A stretch of DNA of 45,758 bases, from the NCBI GenBank assembly GCA_021791415.1, contig JAJYWQ010000072.1, positions 1 through 45,758 on the forward strand, given 5' to 3'. This DNA comes from a bacterium. GTDB lineage: Bacteria; Chloroflexota; Dormibacteria; Aeolococcales; Bog-877. A program made the position numbers and the translations under genes. The notes below the pieces were generated by a model. It had not been told where the DNA came from. It ran no database searches and saw only the letters and a program-made list of their open reading frames with translations. Each line of letters starts with the position of its first letter. The stretch's first letter is position 1. This document shows, one piece after another, positions 26,136 through 33,890 of the stretch.

Positions 26136-26332
26136 CGAGGCCGTCAGGTGGGGTGACGGAACTGGTTAGTACTTGTGACTCCGGTGTTTCTTCTTGTGTA
26201 GGGCCCGAGTGCGGGCGACACCCAGAGGGATGAGACGGGGGACGGCTCGACCGAGTGAGACGGTCGGACTGGTCGTCACCACGTATCGGAAGAGCGGCGC
26301 CGGGGCTGACGGCCCCGGCCAAGGAGGCACTT
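26136..26332 (+). promoter_or_regulatory. Structured 5' region of the surface protein gene
   Basis: About 197 bases with no ORF. Two clean hairpins are visible: CGACCG-AGTGAGA-CGGTCG (26248-26266) and GCCGGGGC-TGACG-GCCCCGGC (26299-26319), the second ending just before AAGGAGG (26321-26327). An imperfect repeat, GATGAGACGGGGGAC and GAGTGAGACGGTCGGAC, lies around 26230-26269. TTGTGA at 26173-26178 and GTGTAG 17 bases later are possible promoter boxes. It looks like a structured leader; I cannot match it to a riboswitch class. Confidence 0.4.
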
Positions 26333-27610
26333 GTGCTTAGAGCGACCAGTCGGCGATGGAAGACCTGGGCGGCGACCGGCGCTGGGGCACTATGCCTTGC
26401 TTTGTCGCTGCCGATGGCAGTGCTTGCGGCCGGCCAGGGGGCCCCGGCCTCCAACTCGTCCAGTTCGGGTAACCCCAACTATGAGGACGTCTGGATGGAC
26501 AACGTGGGCCAGCCCCCGGGGCCTGGGCACGAGATGGACCCCCACCTCGCCTGCCAGGACATCAACCTCTGGGGCACCACCATGGCGGACTCCGGTGGCC
26601 AGTTCACCATCGATGGCTGGTCGCCATCGGGAAGTGGCACAGGGGACCTGAACCAACCCGGATACCAGGAGGACCAGGCCTGGCCCGGCACCAAGTCCAA
26701 CCCCTCCATGGCCACTTGGAACTACAACCAGTCCCAGGGTGGCTACCAGGTGATGGCGGTGATCAGCGTCAAGACCCTCATCGCTGATGCCATCGCCAAC
26801 GGGGACAGCCCGGTCAACGGCCAGGGCTACCACTTCAAGCTGCAGTTCCTTCAGGACCCCCAGAAGCACAAGACCTTCTGGGTGAACTGCCCTGGACCCA
26901 CTCCGACACCTACCCCGTCGGGCGGCTCCACCCCGACACCTACCCCGTCCAGTGGCTCCACTCCGACACCTACCCCGTCCGGTGGCTCCACTCCGACACC
27001 GACCCCGTCCGGTGGCTCCACCCCGACACCGACCCCGTCCGGTGGCTCCACCCCGACACCGACCCCGTCAGGTGGCTCCACCCCGACACCGACCCCGTCC
27101 GGGAACCAGCCGACCCTCACCGTGGTGAAGAGCAATGACGCGGATGCGGACGGAACCTACCACCAGACTGAGGAGGCTCCCAGCCCAGGGGCGTCGGTGC
27201 CCTTCAAGGCGGTGATCACCAACACCAGCCAGGTCACTGAGACCATCACCGCGATCACCGACTCCTACGCTGCGACCACCGCCAACGAGTGCCAGTCGCT
27301 GGTCGGGACCCAGTTGGCTCCCGGCAGCTCGGCCACTTGCTCCTTCACGATCCCCAATTACGCCCCCGCGGCCGGGACATCGCTGACCGACACCGTTACC
27401 GTCACGGTCAATTCGGACGGGACATCTGTCCAGGCGGACGGCACTTCGACCGTCACCACAGCATCGCCCGGAGGAGCGGTCTTGGGCGCCTCGACCGGCA
27501 CCCCCGGCACCGGCGCGGGGGTGGAGATCGGCCTCACCGTGGCGCTGGTTCTCCTGGGGCTGACCCTGCTTGGCCTCGGACGCTGGGAGCGGCGCCGGGC
27601 CATCCGCTGA
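26333..27610 (+). CDS. Surface protein with Thr-Pro repeat linker and C-terminal anchor
   Basis: The product is 425 residues. A signal peptide (TWAATGAGALCLALSLPMAVLAAG) is followed by a domain (about 35-185) with CQDINLWGTTMADSGGQF, WNYNQSQGGYQVMAVIS and the end motif DPQKHKTFWVNC. Next comes a proline-threonine linker of ten-residue repeats (STPTPTPSGG), then a DUF11-like beta domain (VVKSNDADADGTYHQTE, SATCSFTI). The C-terminus has one membrane helix and WERRRAIR. The sequence VLGASTGTPGTGAG before it resembles cell-wall anchor junctions, but no LPXTG is present. GTG 26333 follows AAGGAGG by 5 bases. It is presumably an exposed, stalk-linked protein; the ligand is unknown. Confidence 0.75.
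   Translation: MLRATSRRWKTWAATGAGALCLALSLPMAVLAAGQGAPASNSSSSGNPNYEDVWMDNVGQPPGPGHEMDPHLACQDINLWGTTMADSGGQFTIDGWSPSGSGTGDLNQPGYQEDQAWPGTKSNPSMATWNYNQSQGGYQVMAVISVKTLIADAIANGDSPVNGQGYHFKLQFLQDPQKHKTFWVNCPGPTPTPTPSGGSTPTPTPSSGSTPTPTPSGGSTPTPTPSGGSTPTPTPSGGSTPTPTPSGGSTPTPTPSGNQPTLTVVKSNDADADGTYHQTEEAPSPGASVPFKAVITNTSQVTETITAITDSYAATTANECQSLVGTQLAPGSSATCSFTIPNYAPAAGTSLTDTVTVTVNSDGTSVQADGTSTVTTASPGGAVLGASTGTPGTGAGVEIGLTVALVLLGLTLLGLGRWERRRAIR
26901..27104 (+). repeat. 30-bp coding tandem repeat
   Basis: Six full 30-bp units (26901-26930 through 27051-27080) and a partial seventh, each encoding ten residues of a Pro/Thr/Ser/Gly linker. Units differ at a few positions (T/C at base 2 and T/G at base 11), so this is an evolving array whose copy number can vary by slippage. 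Confidence 0.9.
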
Positions 27611-27616
27611 GCCTGG

Positions 27617-27640
27617 GGGCGGGGGCCGGGGCCCCCGCCC
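27617..27640 (+). terminator. Perfect 10-bp GC hairpin between convergent genes
   Basis: GGGCGGGGGC, loop CGGG, then GCCCCCGCCC. It lies between the stops of the surface protein (27610) and the convergent membrane protein (27641) and can serve either strand. No T-run is present. Confidence 0.55.
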
Positions 27641-28750
27641 TCACCCCTCCGGCGCCTCGGGTCGGCGGTCGGCGGGCCGCCTCGGCTGGATGACCAGCCC
27701 GGGGAAACTTCGCCGTGGGCCGCTCCAAGGCCCCGGAGGGGCGTCCAGGAGGTCCGCCAGCGCGTAGGCAGTCGATTCGTAGTTGACCCGCCAGCCGTGG
27801 AAGTGGGGCCAGGCCTCCTCCCAGCTGCGTTCGGAATGGAAGCCCGCCTGCGCCAGCATCTCGCAGGCCGCCCGGAACTCCAGCTGGGTGAGCTGGATGG
27901 GGTCGTCGGGACGAGGATCGGGCACGTAGGGGATCCTCATGGTGTCGCAGACGGCCCGGAGGGCCGCGTAACCCATGCGGAGGCAGGCCCGGGCCTCGAC
28001 CGGAGCCGCCGCAGGGGACAGGCTGAGGCAAAGGGCCGCGGAGTCCAGCACCGCCAGCAGTGACACGATCCACGATCGCAGGGGGTGCGGGGAGCGGAGA
28101 GTCAGGAGGACCGGATAGGTGGAGTGGCTCTCGGCGAGGTCAGCCGCCCACTCCTCCCATCTCCTGTAAAGCTCCCCCAGACTTGCCGAGATGCCGATGA
28201 GCTGGTGGCGGATCAATATCTCTGGTCCCCAGGCGGGGGCCCCAGCCCGAAACTGCAGCAGCGTGACCAGCGTCTCGCGCCGGTTGAAGGCGGCGTAGAT
28301 GGTGGGGAGGTAGGCGATCTGGACAGCTATCAGCGTGGGGCCGCTGGCAGCGGCCAGAAAGGTCAGCACCAGCGGGCCGGGATGATTGCTGGTGGCGAAT
28401 CCCAAGGTGAAGAGGGCTGACCCGGCAAGGCGGAGCCCGCCCCCCAGCGAGTTTCCGGTCGCCGCCGACAGCAGTAGCCCGTATCCCAAGAGCAGAGCTC
28501 CGAGCCAGGTGGCGAGTCCTCCGATGAGGATGGCCGGCCCCTGCAGGGCCAGGAGTCTGTCCTTGTCCTCGAAGCGCTCCCTCCGGCTGGCGACTGCGGT
28601 GAGGAGCCGGCGCGAGGATCGGGCGGCGAGGGTCACCACCCATCCATACCCTCCACGGGGGACCACGAGCTCACGCACGATGCTGGCCCAGGCGGCGAGT
28701 ACGACGAGGGCGCCGGCCAGCCCCTCAAGGAAGGTGAGCGCCGCGGTCAG
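27641..28750 (-). CDS. Conserved membrane protein of unknown function (ion-channel-like)
   Basis: About 369 residues. Membrane segments include ILIGGLATWLGALLLGYGLLL, GSALFTLGFATS and LVLTFLAAASGPTLIAVQIAY; the C-terminal half is soluble and helical. I place the start at CTG 28750: there is no ATG, GTG or TTG before GTG 28678, yet the intervening codons read TAALTFLEGLAGALVVLAAW, a good first membrane helix leading into VVPRGGYG, and AAGGAAG sits just upstream. CTG 28750 overlaps the stop of the exonuclease gene (CTGA). GTG 28678 is the conservative alternative. The helix-then-VVPR layout is reminiscent of two-helix potassium-channel-like families, but no selectivity filter is seen. Confidence 0.55.
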   Translation of the reverse strand: MTAALTFLEGLAGALVVLAAWASIVRELVVPRGGYGWVVTLAARSSRRLLTAVASRRERFEDKDRLLALQGPAILIGGLATWLGALLLGYGLLLSAATGNSLGGGLRLAGSALFTLGFATSNHPGPLVLTFLAAASGPTLIAVQIAYLPTIYAAFNRRETLVTLLQFRAGAPAWGPEILIRHQLIGISASLGELYRRWEEWAADLAESHSTYPVLLTLRSPHPLRSWIVSLLAVLDSAALCLSLSPAAAPVEARACLRMGYAALRAVCDTMRIPYVPDPRPDDPIQLTQLEFRAACEMLAQAGFHSERSWEEAWPHFHGWRVNYESTAYALADLLDAPPGPWSGPRRSFPGLVIQPRRPADRRPEAPEG

Positions 28751-29706
28751 GTGCTTCCTTCGGTGGTGTAGGTGGCCGGGCGGCGCCTGCGCCCACCGCG
28801 GTGGCGCCGCCTCCTCCCGGGTGCCGCGGCTTCGCCCTCGGCCCGTGGCCTGGACTTCGGGGCTTCCACAGGACGGGGCTCGGGAGGCATGCCCACGGCT
28901 ACGATGTCGCCCAGGGTTCGCCAGCCGTGCTCCCTTTGTCCGATCTTCACCAGCTCCACGAAGCAGTCGGCGGTAGCCTCCGCGTCGGCAAGCGCGAAGT
29001 GGGGCTGCCGATGGGTCACCGCCAGCCGTTCGCAGAGGCGCTCGAGCCCGATGGTGTCGCGAAGGCCGAAGAGGAACCCGGCCATCCTGGACGTGTCGAG
29101 ATGGAGCCGGGGCGGGGGTCGATCCAGCGCCTTGGCCACCAGCCGGGTGTCAAACGCGTCCGCGCTGTGCTCGATCGGCACCGCCCCCCGCGAGAACCGG
29201 TGGAAGGTGAGCGCGACTCGATGGAGCGGGGGGGCGCCGGTGAGCATGGAGCGCGAGATGCCATGCACCCGCCGCGCGTAGGGGTTGATGTGGTCGGTGG
29301 TGTGCACCAGGCTCTCGAGCAGAAGTCGCTGATGGTTGCCTTCACGCCTCGCGTCCAGCCGGAACCGAACCGCGCCCAGCTCCACCATCCGGTGCGGGAA
29401 GTGTCCGGTGGTCTCGCAGTCGAGGGACACGAAATCCACCTCCTCCAAGGGGATGTCCAGAGCGGGCAGATGCGCGCTGACGCCGACGTCGCCATCGCGC
29501 CGCTCCGACAGCGGGATGGGGTTGTGGAAGGGGGCCAGCTCCGGGCTGCTCGGACCCAGCCGGGGCGCCAGCCGATCCCCCGGCGCTCCGGGTCCGCGTT
29601 CTCTCCCCCAGCGAACCCTCTCCGGCCGGAGCCCGGGAGCGGTGGAGGTTTCTTCCCCCCCCGCAGAGGAGGCTCCGGCGGGGGTCGGCTCGTGCACGGA
29701 CTCCAT
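28747..29706 (-). CDS. DEDDh 3'-5' exonuclease (DnaQ-like)
   Basis: The product is 319 residues from ATG 29706 (an upstream ATG at 29781 would add 25 low-complexity residues). The exonuclease core has motif I VDFVSLDCETTG, motif II with AFDTRLVAKAL and motif III HFALADAEATADCF, where the histidine and aspartate give the DEDDh set. The N-terminal 80 residues and the C-terminal tail (GRRRRHRGGRRRRP) are disordered and basic. Stand-alone proteins of this type act in DNA repair or RNA end trimming. The gene converges on nothing directly and shares its stop with the membrane protein start. Confidence 0.8.
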   Translation of the reverse strand: MESVHEPTPAGASSAGGEETSTAPGLRPERVRWGRERGPGAPGDRLAPRLGPSSPELAPFHNPIPLSERRDGDVGVSAHLPALDIPLEEVDFVSLDCETTGHFPHRMVELGAVRFRLDARREGNHQRLLLESLVHTTDHINPYARRVHGISRSMLTGAPPLHRVALTFHRFSRGAVPIEHSADAFDTRLVAKALDRPPPRLHLDTSRMAGFLFGLRDTIGLERLCERLAVTHRQPHFALADAEATADCFVELVKIGQREHGWRTLGDIVAVGMPPEPRPVEAPKSRPRAEGEAAAPGRRRRHRGGRRRRPATYTTEGST

Positions 29707-29751
29707 CCTAGCCAAGGGAACCGGGGTCCTACAGCGGCGAGGCCGAGGCGG

Positions 29752-29757
29752 TACTCT
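29752..29757 (+). promoter_or_regulatory. -10 TACTCT upstream of the SIS-domain gene
   Basis: TACTCT lies 40 bases before ATG 29798; an in-frame GTG occurs 4 bases after it (29762), but GGAGG at 29784-29788 favours the ATG. Confidence 0.35.
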
Positions 29758-29797
29758 GGCCGTGACTCTCGGCGGCCCCATCTGGAGGTGCGGTTGG

Positions 29798-30943
29798 ATG
29801 AGCCTCGACCGTGACCCCTTGCCCGTCGGATTCCCCGAGTGGCGTGAGGGCCCTCCCTGGGTGATGGCCGAGATGGTGGCCTCGGAGCCGCGGCTCGCAT
29901 CTCAAATCTTGGCAGAAGGGGAGGGTCGCCGCCGGCTCTCCCCCCTAATCGCCACCACCCTCGACCGCGGCGGCCCGGTCGCGGTCACCGGCTGTGGCAC
30001 CAGTGAGCACGCCGCCATGGCCCTTTGCGACCTGGTCGGGAGCGCCAGCGGTCGGCGGGCACTGGTGCACCCGCGGCAGGCGCTGGAGGCAGCCCTCGAC
30101 CCTTGGCCCGGTCTGTGCGTGGCCATCTCCCATGAGGGTGAGACCGCAGCCACGGTGGCGGCGATCGAGGCTGCCCGGGGGGTGGGAGCCGACACCGCGC
30201 TGATCACGGCTGCGCCCGCCAGCTCGGCGGGGAGAGCTGTCCGAGAGCTGGCCGCGACCCCGGCGGTGGACCGCTCCTGGTGCCACACCGTGGGCTACCT
30301 CTCGCCGATCCTGGTCGGTGTGGACGTGGCTTCCGACCTCGCCGGTCGGCGGCTCGACCCGGTGGCCACCGGCGAGTACCTGCACCGCTGTCTGGCCGAA
30401 CTCGGGCCCGGGGCGGAGTTGGCGGGAGCGGCTCTCGCCCACAGCACGAGCGTGACCTGCCTGGGCGGAGCCGTCGACTACGTGGCGGCTCGGGAGCTGG
30501 CCTTGAAGATCGCCGAGGGGTCACGGCTGCCGGCCCTCAGCCATCAGGTGGAGACCTTCCTCCACGGCCACCTGGCGGCCGTGGACTCCTCCTCCGGGGT
30601 GGTGGCGGTGCTGGCCGACCCTGGGGCCGGCCCTCGCCTATTGGAACGCACCCGTCAGGCACTGGCGGCGGCCCGGCTGGTGGGAGCCAGGGCGATCCTG
30701 ATCGCCGGGCCCTTCGTGCCGGAGGGCTTCGCCGGCCAGTTGCTGTCCACTCCGCCCCTGCGCATCCCACCTACCTCTGGCCTCGATCCGCGGGCGGCGG
30801 CCACCCTGGGCGCCGCGATGGCGATCCAGCTGCTGGCCCTGGACCTGGCCACCGCGAGGGGTACCAATCCGGACCTCATCCGCCGGGAGGAGCTGGCGTA
30901 CCGGGAGGCCGCCTCCCAGGCCGAGGGGACGATCGCCCTCTGA
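29798..30943 (+). CDS. Double-SIS sugar isomerase-like protein
   Basis: The product is 381 residues with two SIS domains, like the isomerase half of glucosamine-6-phosphate synthase and AgaS. Motifs include VAVTGCGTSEHAAMAL (first SIS), CVAISHEGETAATVAAIE, ALKIAEGSRLPALSHQVETFLHG (second SIS, with the E-x-FLHG that contacts sugar phosphate) and the C-terminal NPDLIRREELAYREA. No glutaminase domain is fused, so the protein is more likely an aldose-ketose isomerase or deaminase-type enzyme than GlmS. The substrate is unknown. It precedes hemA by 44 bases, with a promoter in between. Confidence 0.78.
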   Translation: MSLDRDPLPVGFPEWREGPPWVMAEMVASEPRLASQILAEGEGRRRLSPLIATTLDRGGPVAVTGCGTSEHAAMALCDLVGSASGRRALVHPRQALEAALDPWPGLCVAISHEGETAATVAAIEAARGVGADTALITAAPASSAGRAVRELAATPAVDRSWCHTVGYLSPILVGVDVASDLAGRRLDPVATGEYLHRCLAELGPGAELAGAALAHSTSVTCLGGAVDYVAARELALKIAEGSRLPALSHQVETFLHGHLAAVDSSSGVVAVLADPGAGPRLLERTRQALAAARLVGARAILIAGPFVPEGFAGQLLSTPPLRIPPTSGLDPRAAATLGAAMAIQLLALDLATARGTNPDLIRREELAYREAASQAEGTIAL

Positions 30944-30971
30944 TCCCTGCTTGTTGGGGGGCGGCACCGTC

Positions 30972-30977
30972 TATACT
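30972..30977 (+). promoter_or_regulatory. -10 TATACT of the hem operon
   Basis: TATACT is 10 bases before TTG 30988 of hemA; TTGTTG at 30951-30956 is a possible -35 with a 15-base spacer. The leader would be only a few bases long. Confidence 0.55.
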
Positions 30978-30987
30978 CGATCTCGGG

Positions 30988-32250
30988 TTGCCATTCGTCG
31001 TCACCGGTATAAGCCACCGTCTGGCGCCCCTTCCGGTACGCGAGCGGCTCCATTTGGATGAACGCCAGGTGGTCGAGTCGCTGCGGGCCCTCGTGGGACA
31101 CTCGGGGCTGGTGGGGGCGGCGTGCCTCAGCACCTGCAATCGCACCGAGTTCTACCTCCAGACCAGGAGTGACGCGGAGGCCAGGCGGGCCACGGCGCGC
31201 TTCTTCCACTACCTGGAGGGCCGGGCCCAGCTGACCGGCCTGGTGATGAGCCGCGCCGGTCCGGAGGCGATGCTGCACCTCTTCCGCGTGGCCAGCGGGC
31301 TGGACAGCGCCATCCTGGGGGAGGCCCAGGTTCTCTCCCAGTTCAAGCGCGCCCATCGGCTGGCTCGCGAGGCGGGGACCTTGAGCGGCGACCTGGACCT
31401 TTTGATGCGCCGGGCCATCGAGACCGCCAAGCTGGTGCGGAGCACGACGGGTATCTCCAGGCAGGCGGTGGGGTATGGGCAGGTGGCGGTTGAGGCCGCC
31501 CGTCGGCGCCTTGGGGACCTGACCGGGCTGGGGGTCCTGATGGTCGGTGGCGGCAGCATCGGCGGGGCCGCCGCCCGTCTTCTGGCCGGGGCCGGCTGCG
31601 CCCCCATCATGGTGGCCCGGCGGGGTCCGCGGGCCCAGGCCCTGGCCCAGTCGGTCGACGCCCGGCTGGTGGAACTGTCTCAGCTGGGGGAGTTGGCAGG
31701 ACAGGTTTCGCTCGTCGTCTGCAGCACCAGCAGTGAGGCCCGGGTAGTGACCGTCGCGGACGTGGCGGCGCTGCGCGGGCCGAGCGGCCGCCTTTTGATC
31801 CTCGATCTCGCCGTCCCGCGCGACGTGGAACCGGAGGCCGGGCAGCTTGAAGGTGTGGAGCTCCTCGATCTGGACGACCTCGGCGAGGAGGTGGCCGCCA
31901 ATCTGAAGGAGCGGGAGATGCACCGGCCGCAGGCGGAGCAGGCTGTGAGGCGGGCGGTGGATGCCGTCTCGGAGGAGCTCTCCGCCCGGGAGGCCGGCCC
32001 GACCATCGCCAGGTTGGTGGACCGCGCCGAAGTGGTCCGGCTGGGCGAGTTGCGCCGTGCCATGGCCAGGATGCCCCAGCTCGGAGAGCTGGAGCGCCAG
32101 CAGCTGGAGCGGCTCACCCAGGCCATAGCTGCCAAGCTGATCCACCCGCCCATAGCCTTCCTCCGGGAGAACGCCGACGATCCCGAGCGCCGGCGGATTG
32201 TCGAGGAGGTCTTCGACCTGTCGCCGACGGAGGACGGCGGAGCCCCTTGA
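30988..32250 (+). CDS. hemA: Glutamyl-tRNA reductase
   Basis: The product is 420 residues. HemA reduces glutamyl-tRNA(Glu) to glutamate-1-semialdehyde with NADPH, the first committed step of the C5 route. The catalytic Cys50 lies in CLSTCNRTEFY, with GISHRLAPLPVRERL at the N-terminus, EAQVLSQFKRAH in the core and the NADPH loop VGGGSIGGAAARLL. TTG 30988 is the only start that gives the canonical N-terminus; it is followed by hemC with a TTGA overlap. It heads hemA-hemC-hemD-hemB-PPIase-hemL. Confidence 0.95.
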   Translation: MPFVVTGISHRLAPLPVRERLHLDERQVVESLRALVGHSGLVGAACLSTCNRTEFYLQTRSDAEARRATARFFHYLEGRAQLTGLVMSRAGPEAMLHLFRVASGLDSAILGEAQVLSQFKRAHRLAREAGTLSGDLDLLMRRAIETAKLVRSTTGISRQAVGYGQVAVEAARRRLGDLTGLGVLMVGGGSIGGAAARLLAGAGCAPIMVARRGPRAQALAQSVDARLVELSQLGELAGQVSLVVCSTSSEARVVTVADVAALRGPSGRLLILDLAVPRDVEPEAGQLEGVELLDLDDLGEEVAANLKEREMHRPQAEQAVRRAVDAVSEELSAREAGPTIARLVDRAEVVRLGELRRAMARMPQLGELERQQLERLTQAIAAKLIHPPIAFLRENADDPERRRIVEEVFDLSPTEDGGAP

Positions 32251-33128
32251 TCGTCGTGGGCACCAGGGGCAGCCAGCTGGCCCTGGTGCAGGCCAATCTG
32301 GTGGTGGCTGCCCTGCGCCGCCTTCCCTCTGCCCCCGAGGCCGTGGTGCGCGTGGTCCACAGCGACGGGGACCTGAACCCCGAGGCCAGCCTCACCGATC
32401 CGCAGGTGGATGGCTGGTTCACCTCCCGGTTGCAACAGGAGCTCGCCGCGGGCTCGATCGACGCCGCCGTGCACAGCGCCAAGGACCTGCCCACCGCGAC
32501 CCCCAAGGGCCTCACCGTTCCGGCCTATCTGGAGCGCGCGGATTGCCGCGACGTCGTGATCACCAGAGCCGGCGTCCCCTGGCTCGAGCTGGCGCCGGGT
32601 TCCCGCCTCGGGACCTCCTCGCCCCGCCGGACCGTCCAGCTGAGGGCGGTGCGAGCCGACCTCGCCTTTCGCAGCGTCCGCGGGAACGTGCCGACCCGTC
32701 TCCGCCTGGTCGAGCAGGGAGAGGTGGAGGGGGTAGTGGTCGCTGCAGCCGGCCTCCTCCGGCTCGGGCTGCTGGGGCAGGCGCAGCCTCTCGATCCCCA
32801 CAGCGAGTGCACCCCGGCCGCCGGCCAGGGTGCGATCGCCGTGGAGGCGCGAGCGGACAGCGGCTGGCTCGACGCGCTGGCAGCTCTTGACCACCTGCCC
32901 ACCCGACTCGCCGTGGAGGCAGAGCGCCGTCTTCTGGGGCGGATGGGAGGAGGCTGCCAGCTGGCGCTGGGGGTGCTGGCCGAGCCAGTCCCGGCGGGAG
33001 GGTGGCAGGTGTCGGCCGCCTTCTCGGCCGACGGAGTCAACCTGCGGAGAAAGGCCGCTGTCGTGCCCGACCTAACACCCCAGCTTGCCCTCGACGAGCT
33101 GGCGAGACGGCTGGGCGCCCCCGGGTGA
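32247..33128 (+). CDS. hemC: Porphobilinogen deaminase (hydroxymethylbilane synthase)
   Basis: The product is 293 residues. It joins four porphobilinogens through the dipyrromethane cofactor attached to Cys237 (MGGGCQLALG). Other marks are GTRGSQLALVQAN, AVHSAKDLPT and GTSSPRRTVQLRAVR. TTG 32247 overlaps the hemA stop (TTGA). The gene is a little shorter than E. coli HemC because the C-terminal domain is compact. Confidence 0.95.
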   Translation: MIVVGTRGSQLALVQANLVVAALRRLPSAPEAVVRVVHSDGDLNPEASLTDPQVDGWFTSRLQQELAAGSIDAAVHSAKDLPTATPKGLTVPAYLERADCRDVVITRAGVPWLELAPGSRLGTSSPRRTVQLRAVRADLAFRSVRGNVPTRLRLVEQGEVEGVVVAAAGLLRLGLLGQAQPLDPHSECTPAAGQGAIAVEARADSGWLDALAALDHLPTRLAVEAERRLLGRMGGGCQLALGVLAEPVPAGGWQVSAAFSADGVNLRRKAAVVPDLTPQLALDELARRLGAPG

Positions 33129-33889
33129 CCCGCCTTCGCGGAGCCCGGGTGCTGGTGACCCGCCCGGAGCCAGAGGGTGTTGGCCTGAGGGCCCTGCTCA
33201 TGGCGGCCGGCGCCGAGCCCATCGCCATCCCGGTCATCAGTCTCACCCCACTTCTGAGCCCGGCAGGGATGGAGGACTTGCGCGCGGAGGTGAGCGCAGG
33301 TCGCTACGACATCGTGGCCTTCACCAGCGCCAACGCGGTGCGGCTCCTGGCGGTCGAACGCCCGGCCGGCTCGGCGACCGAGCTCTTCGCCATCGGGCCG
33401 GGGACCGCCGCCGCGGCCCGGAAGATGGGCTGGACCCCCAGGCCCCTGCCTCAGGAGTACTTGGCGGAGTCCCTGGCGGAAGCCATGGTCGCCTTCGGCG
33501 TCCGTGGCCGCCGTGTTCTCCTCCCCAGGGCCGAAGGGGCGCGGGAAGTGCTCCCCAGGGTTCTGCAGGACGCCGGCGCCAACGTGATCGAGGTCGCGCT
33601 CTACCGCGCTGCGGCCGACCGGGAGTCGGCCCCCCGGCTCCGCCAGTTGCTTCTGGACGCTCCCCCGGATTGGGTAACATTCACCAGCTCCAGCACCGTG
33701 CGAGGCTACGCCGAGCTGGCCCAGGGTCGGGGACTTCCCGCCGGCTCACGCGTTGCCTGCATCGGCCCGGTGACAGCCAAGACGGCCGAGTCACTTGGTC
33801 TCGGGCCAGACGTGGTGGCACGGGTCCACTCCCTGCCGGGCCTGGTGGCCGCGATGGAGGCAACCCCGGTCGACGACAATACCCGCTGA
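33125..33889 (+). CDS. hemD: Uroporphyrinogen-III synthase
   Basis: The product is 254 residues. HemD closes the tetrapyrrole ring and inverts ring D. The family is poorly conserved; here VLVTRPEPEGVGLRALL, DIVAFTSANAVRLL, VLLPRAEGAREVLPRVL and PDWVTFTSSSTVRGYAEL match its two-domain pattern. GTG 33125 overlaps the hemC stop. Its place between hemC and hemB confirms the call. Confidence 0.9.
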   Translation: MTRLRGARVLVTRPEPEGVGLRALLMAAGAEPIAIPVISLTPLLSPAGMEDLRAEVSAGRYDIVAFTSANAVRLLAVERPAGSATELFAIGPGTAAAARKMGWTPRPLPQEYLAESLAEAMVAFGVRGRRVLLPRAEGAREVLPRVLQDAGANVIEVALYRAAADRESAPRLRQLLLDAPPDWVTFTSSSTVRGYAELAQGRGLPAGSRVACIGPVTAKTAESLGLGPDVVARVHSLPGLVAAMEATPVDDNTR

Positions 33890-33890
33890 G

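Noticed and set aside
26901-27104. CRISPR-like array of 30-bp repeats
   Set aside because: The units follow directly with no spacers, keep the reading frame and encode a linker in a protein gene.
26851-27135. Antisense ORF with GVGVEPPDG repeats
   Set aside because: It is the complement of the 30-bp Thr-Pro repeat of the surface protein gene, so its regularity is a by-product.
30280-30987. hemA extended upstream through the SIS-domain gene
   Set aside because: The frame is open by chance in GC-rich sequence; the residues are Gly/Arg/Pro-rich and the conserved HemA N-terminus begins at TTG 30988.
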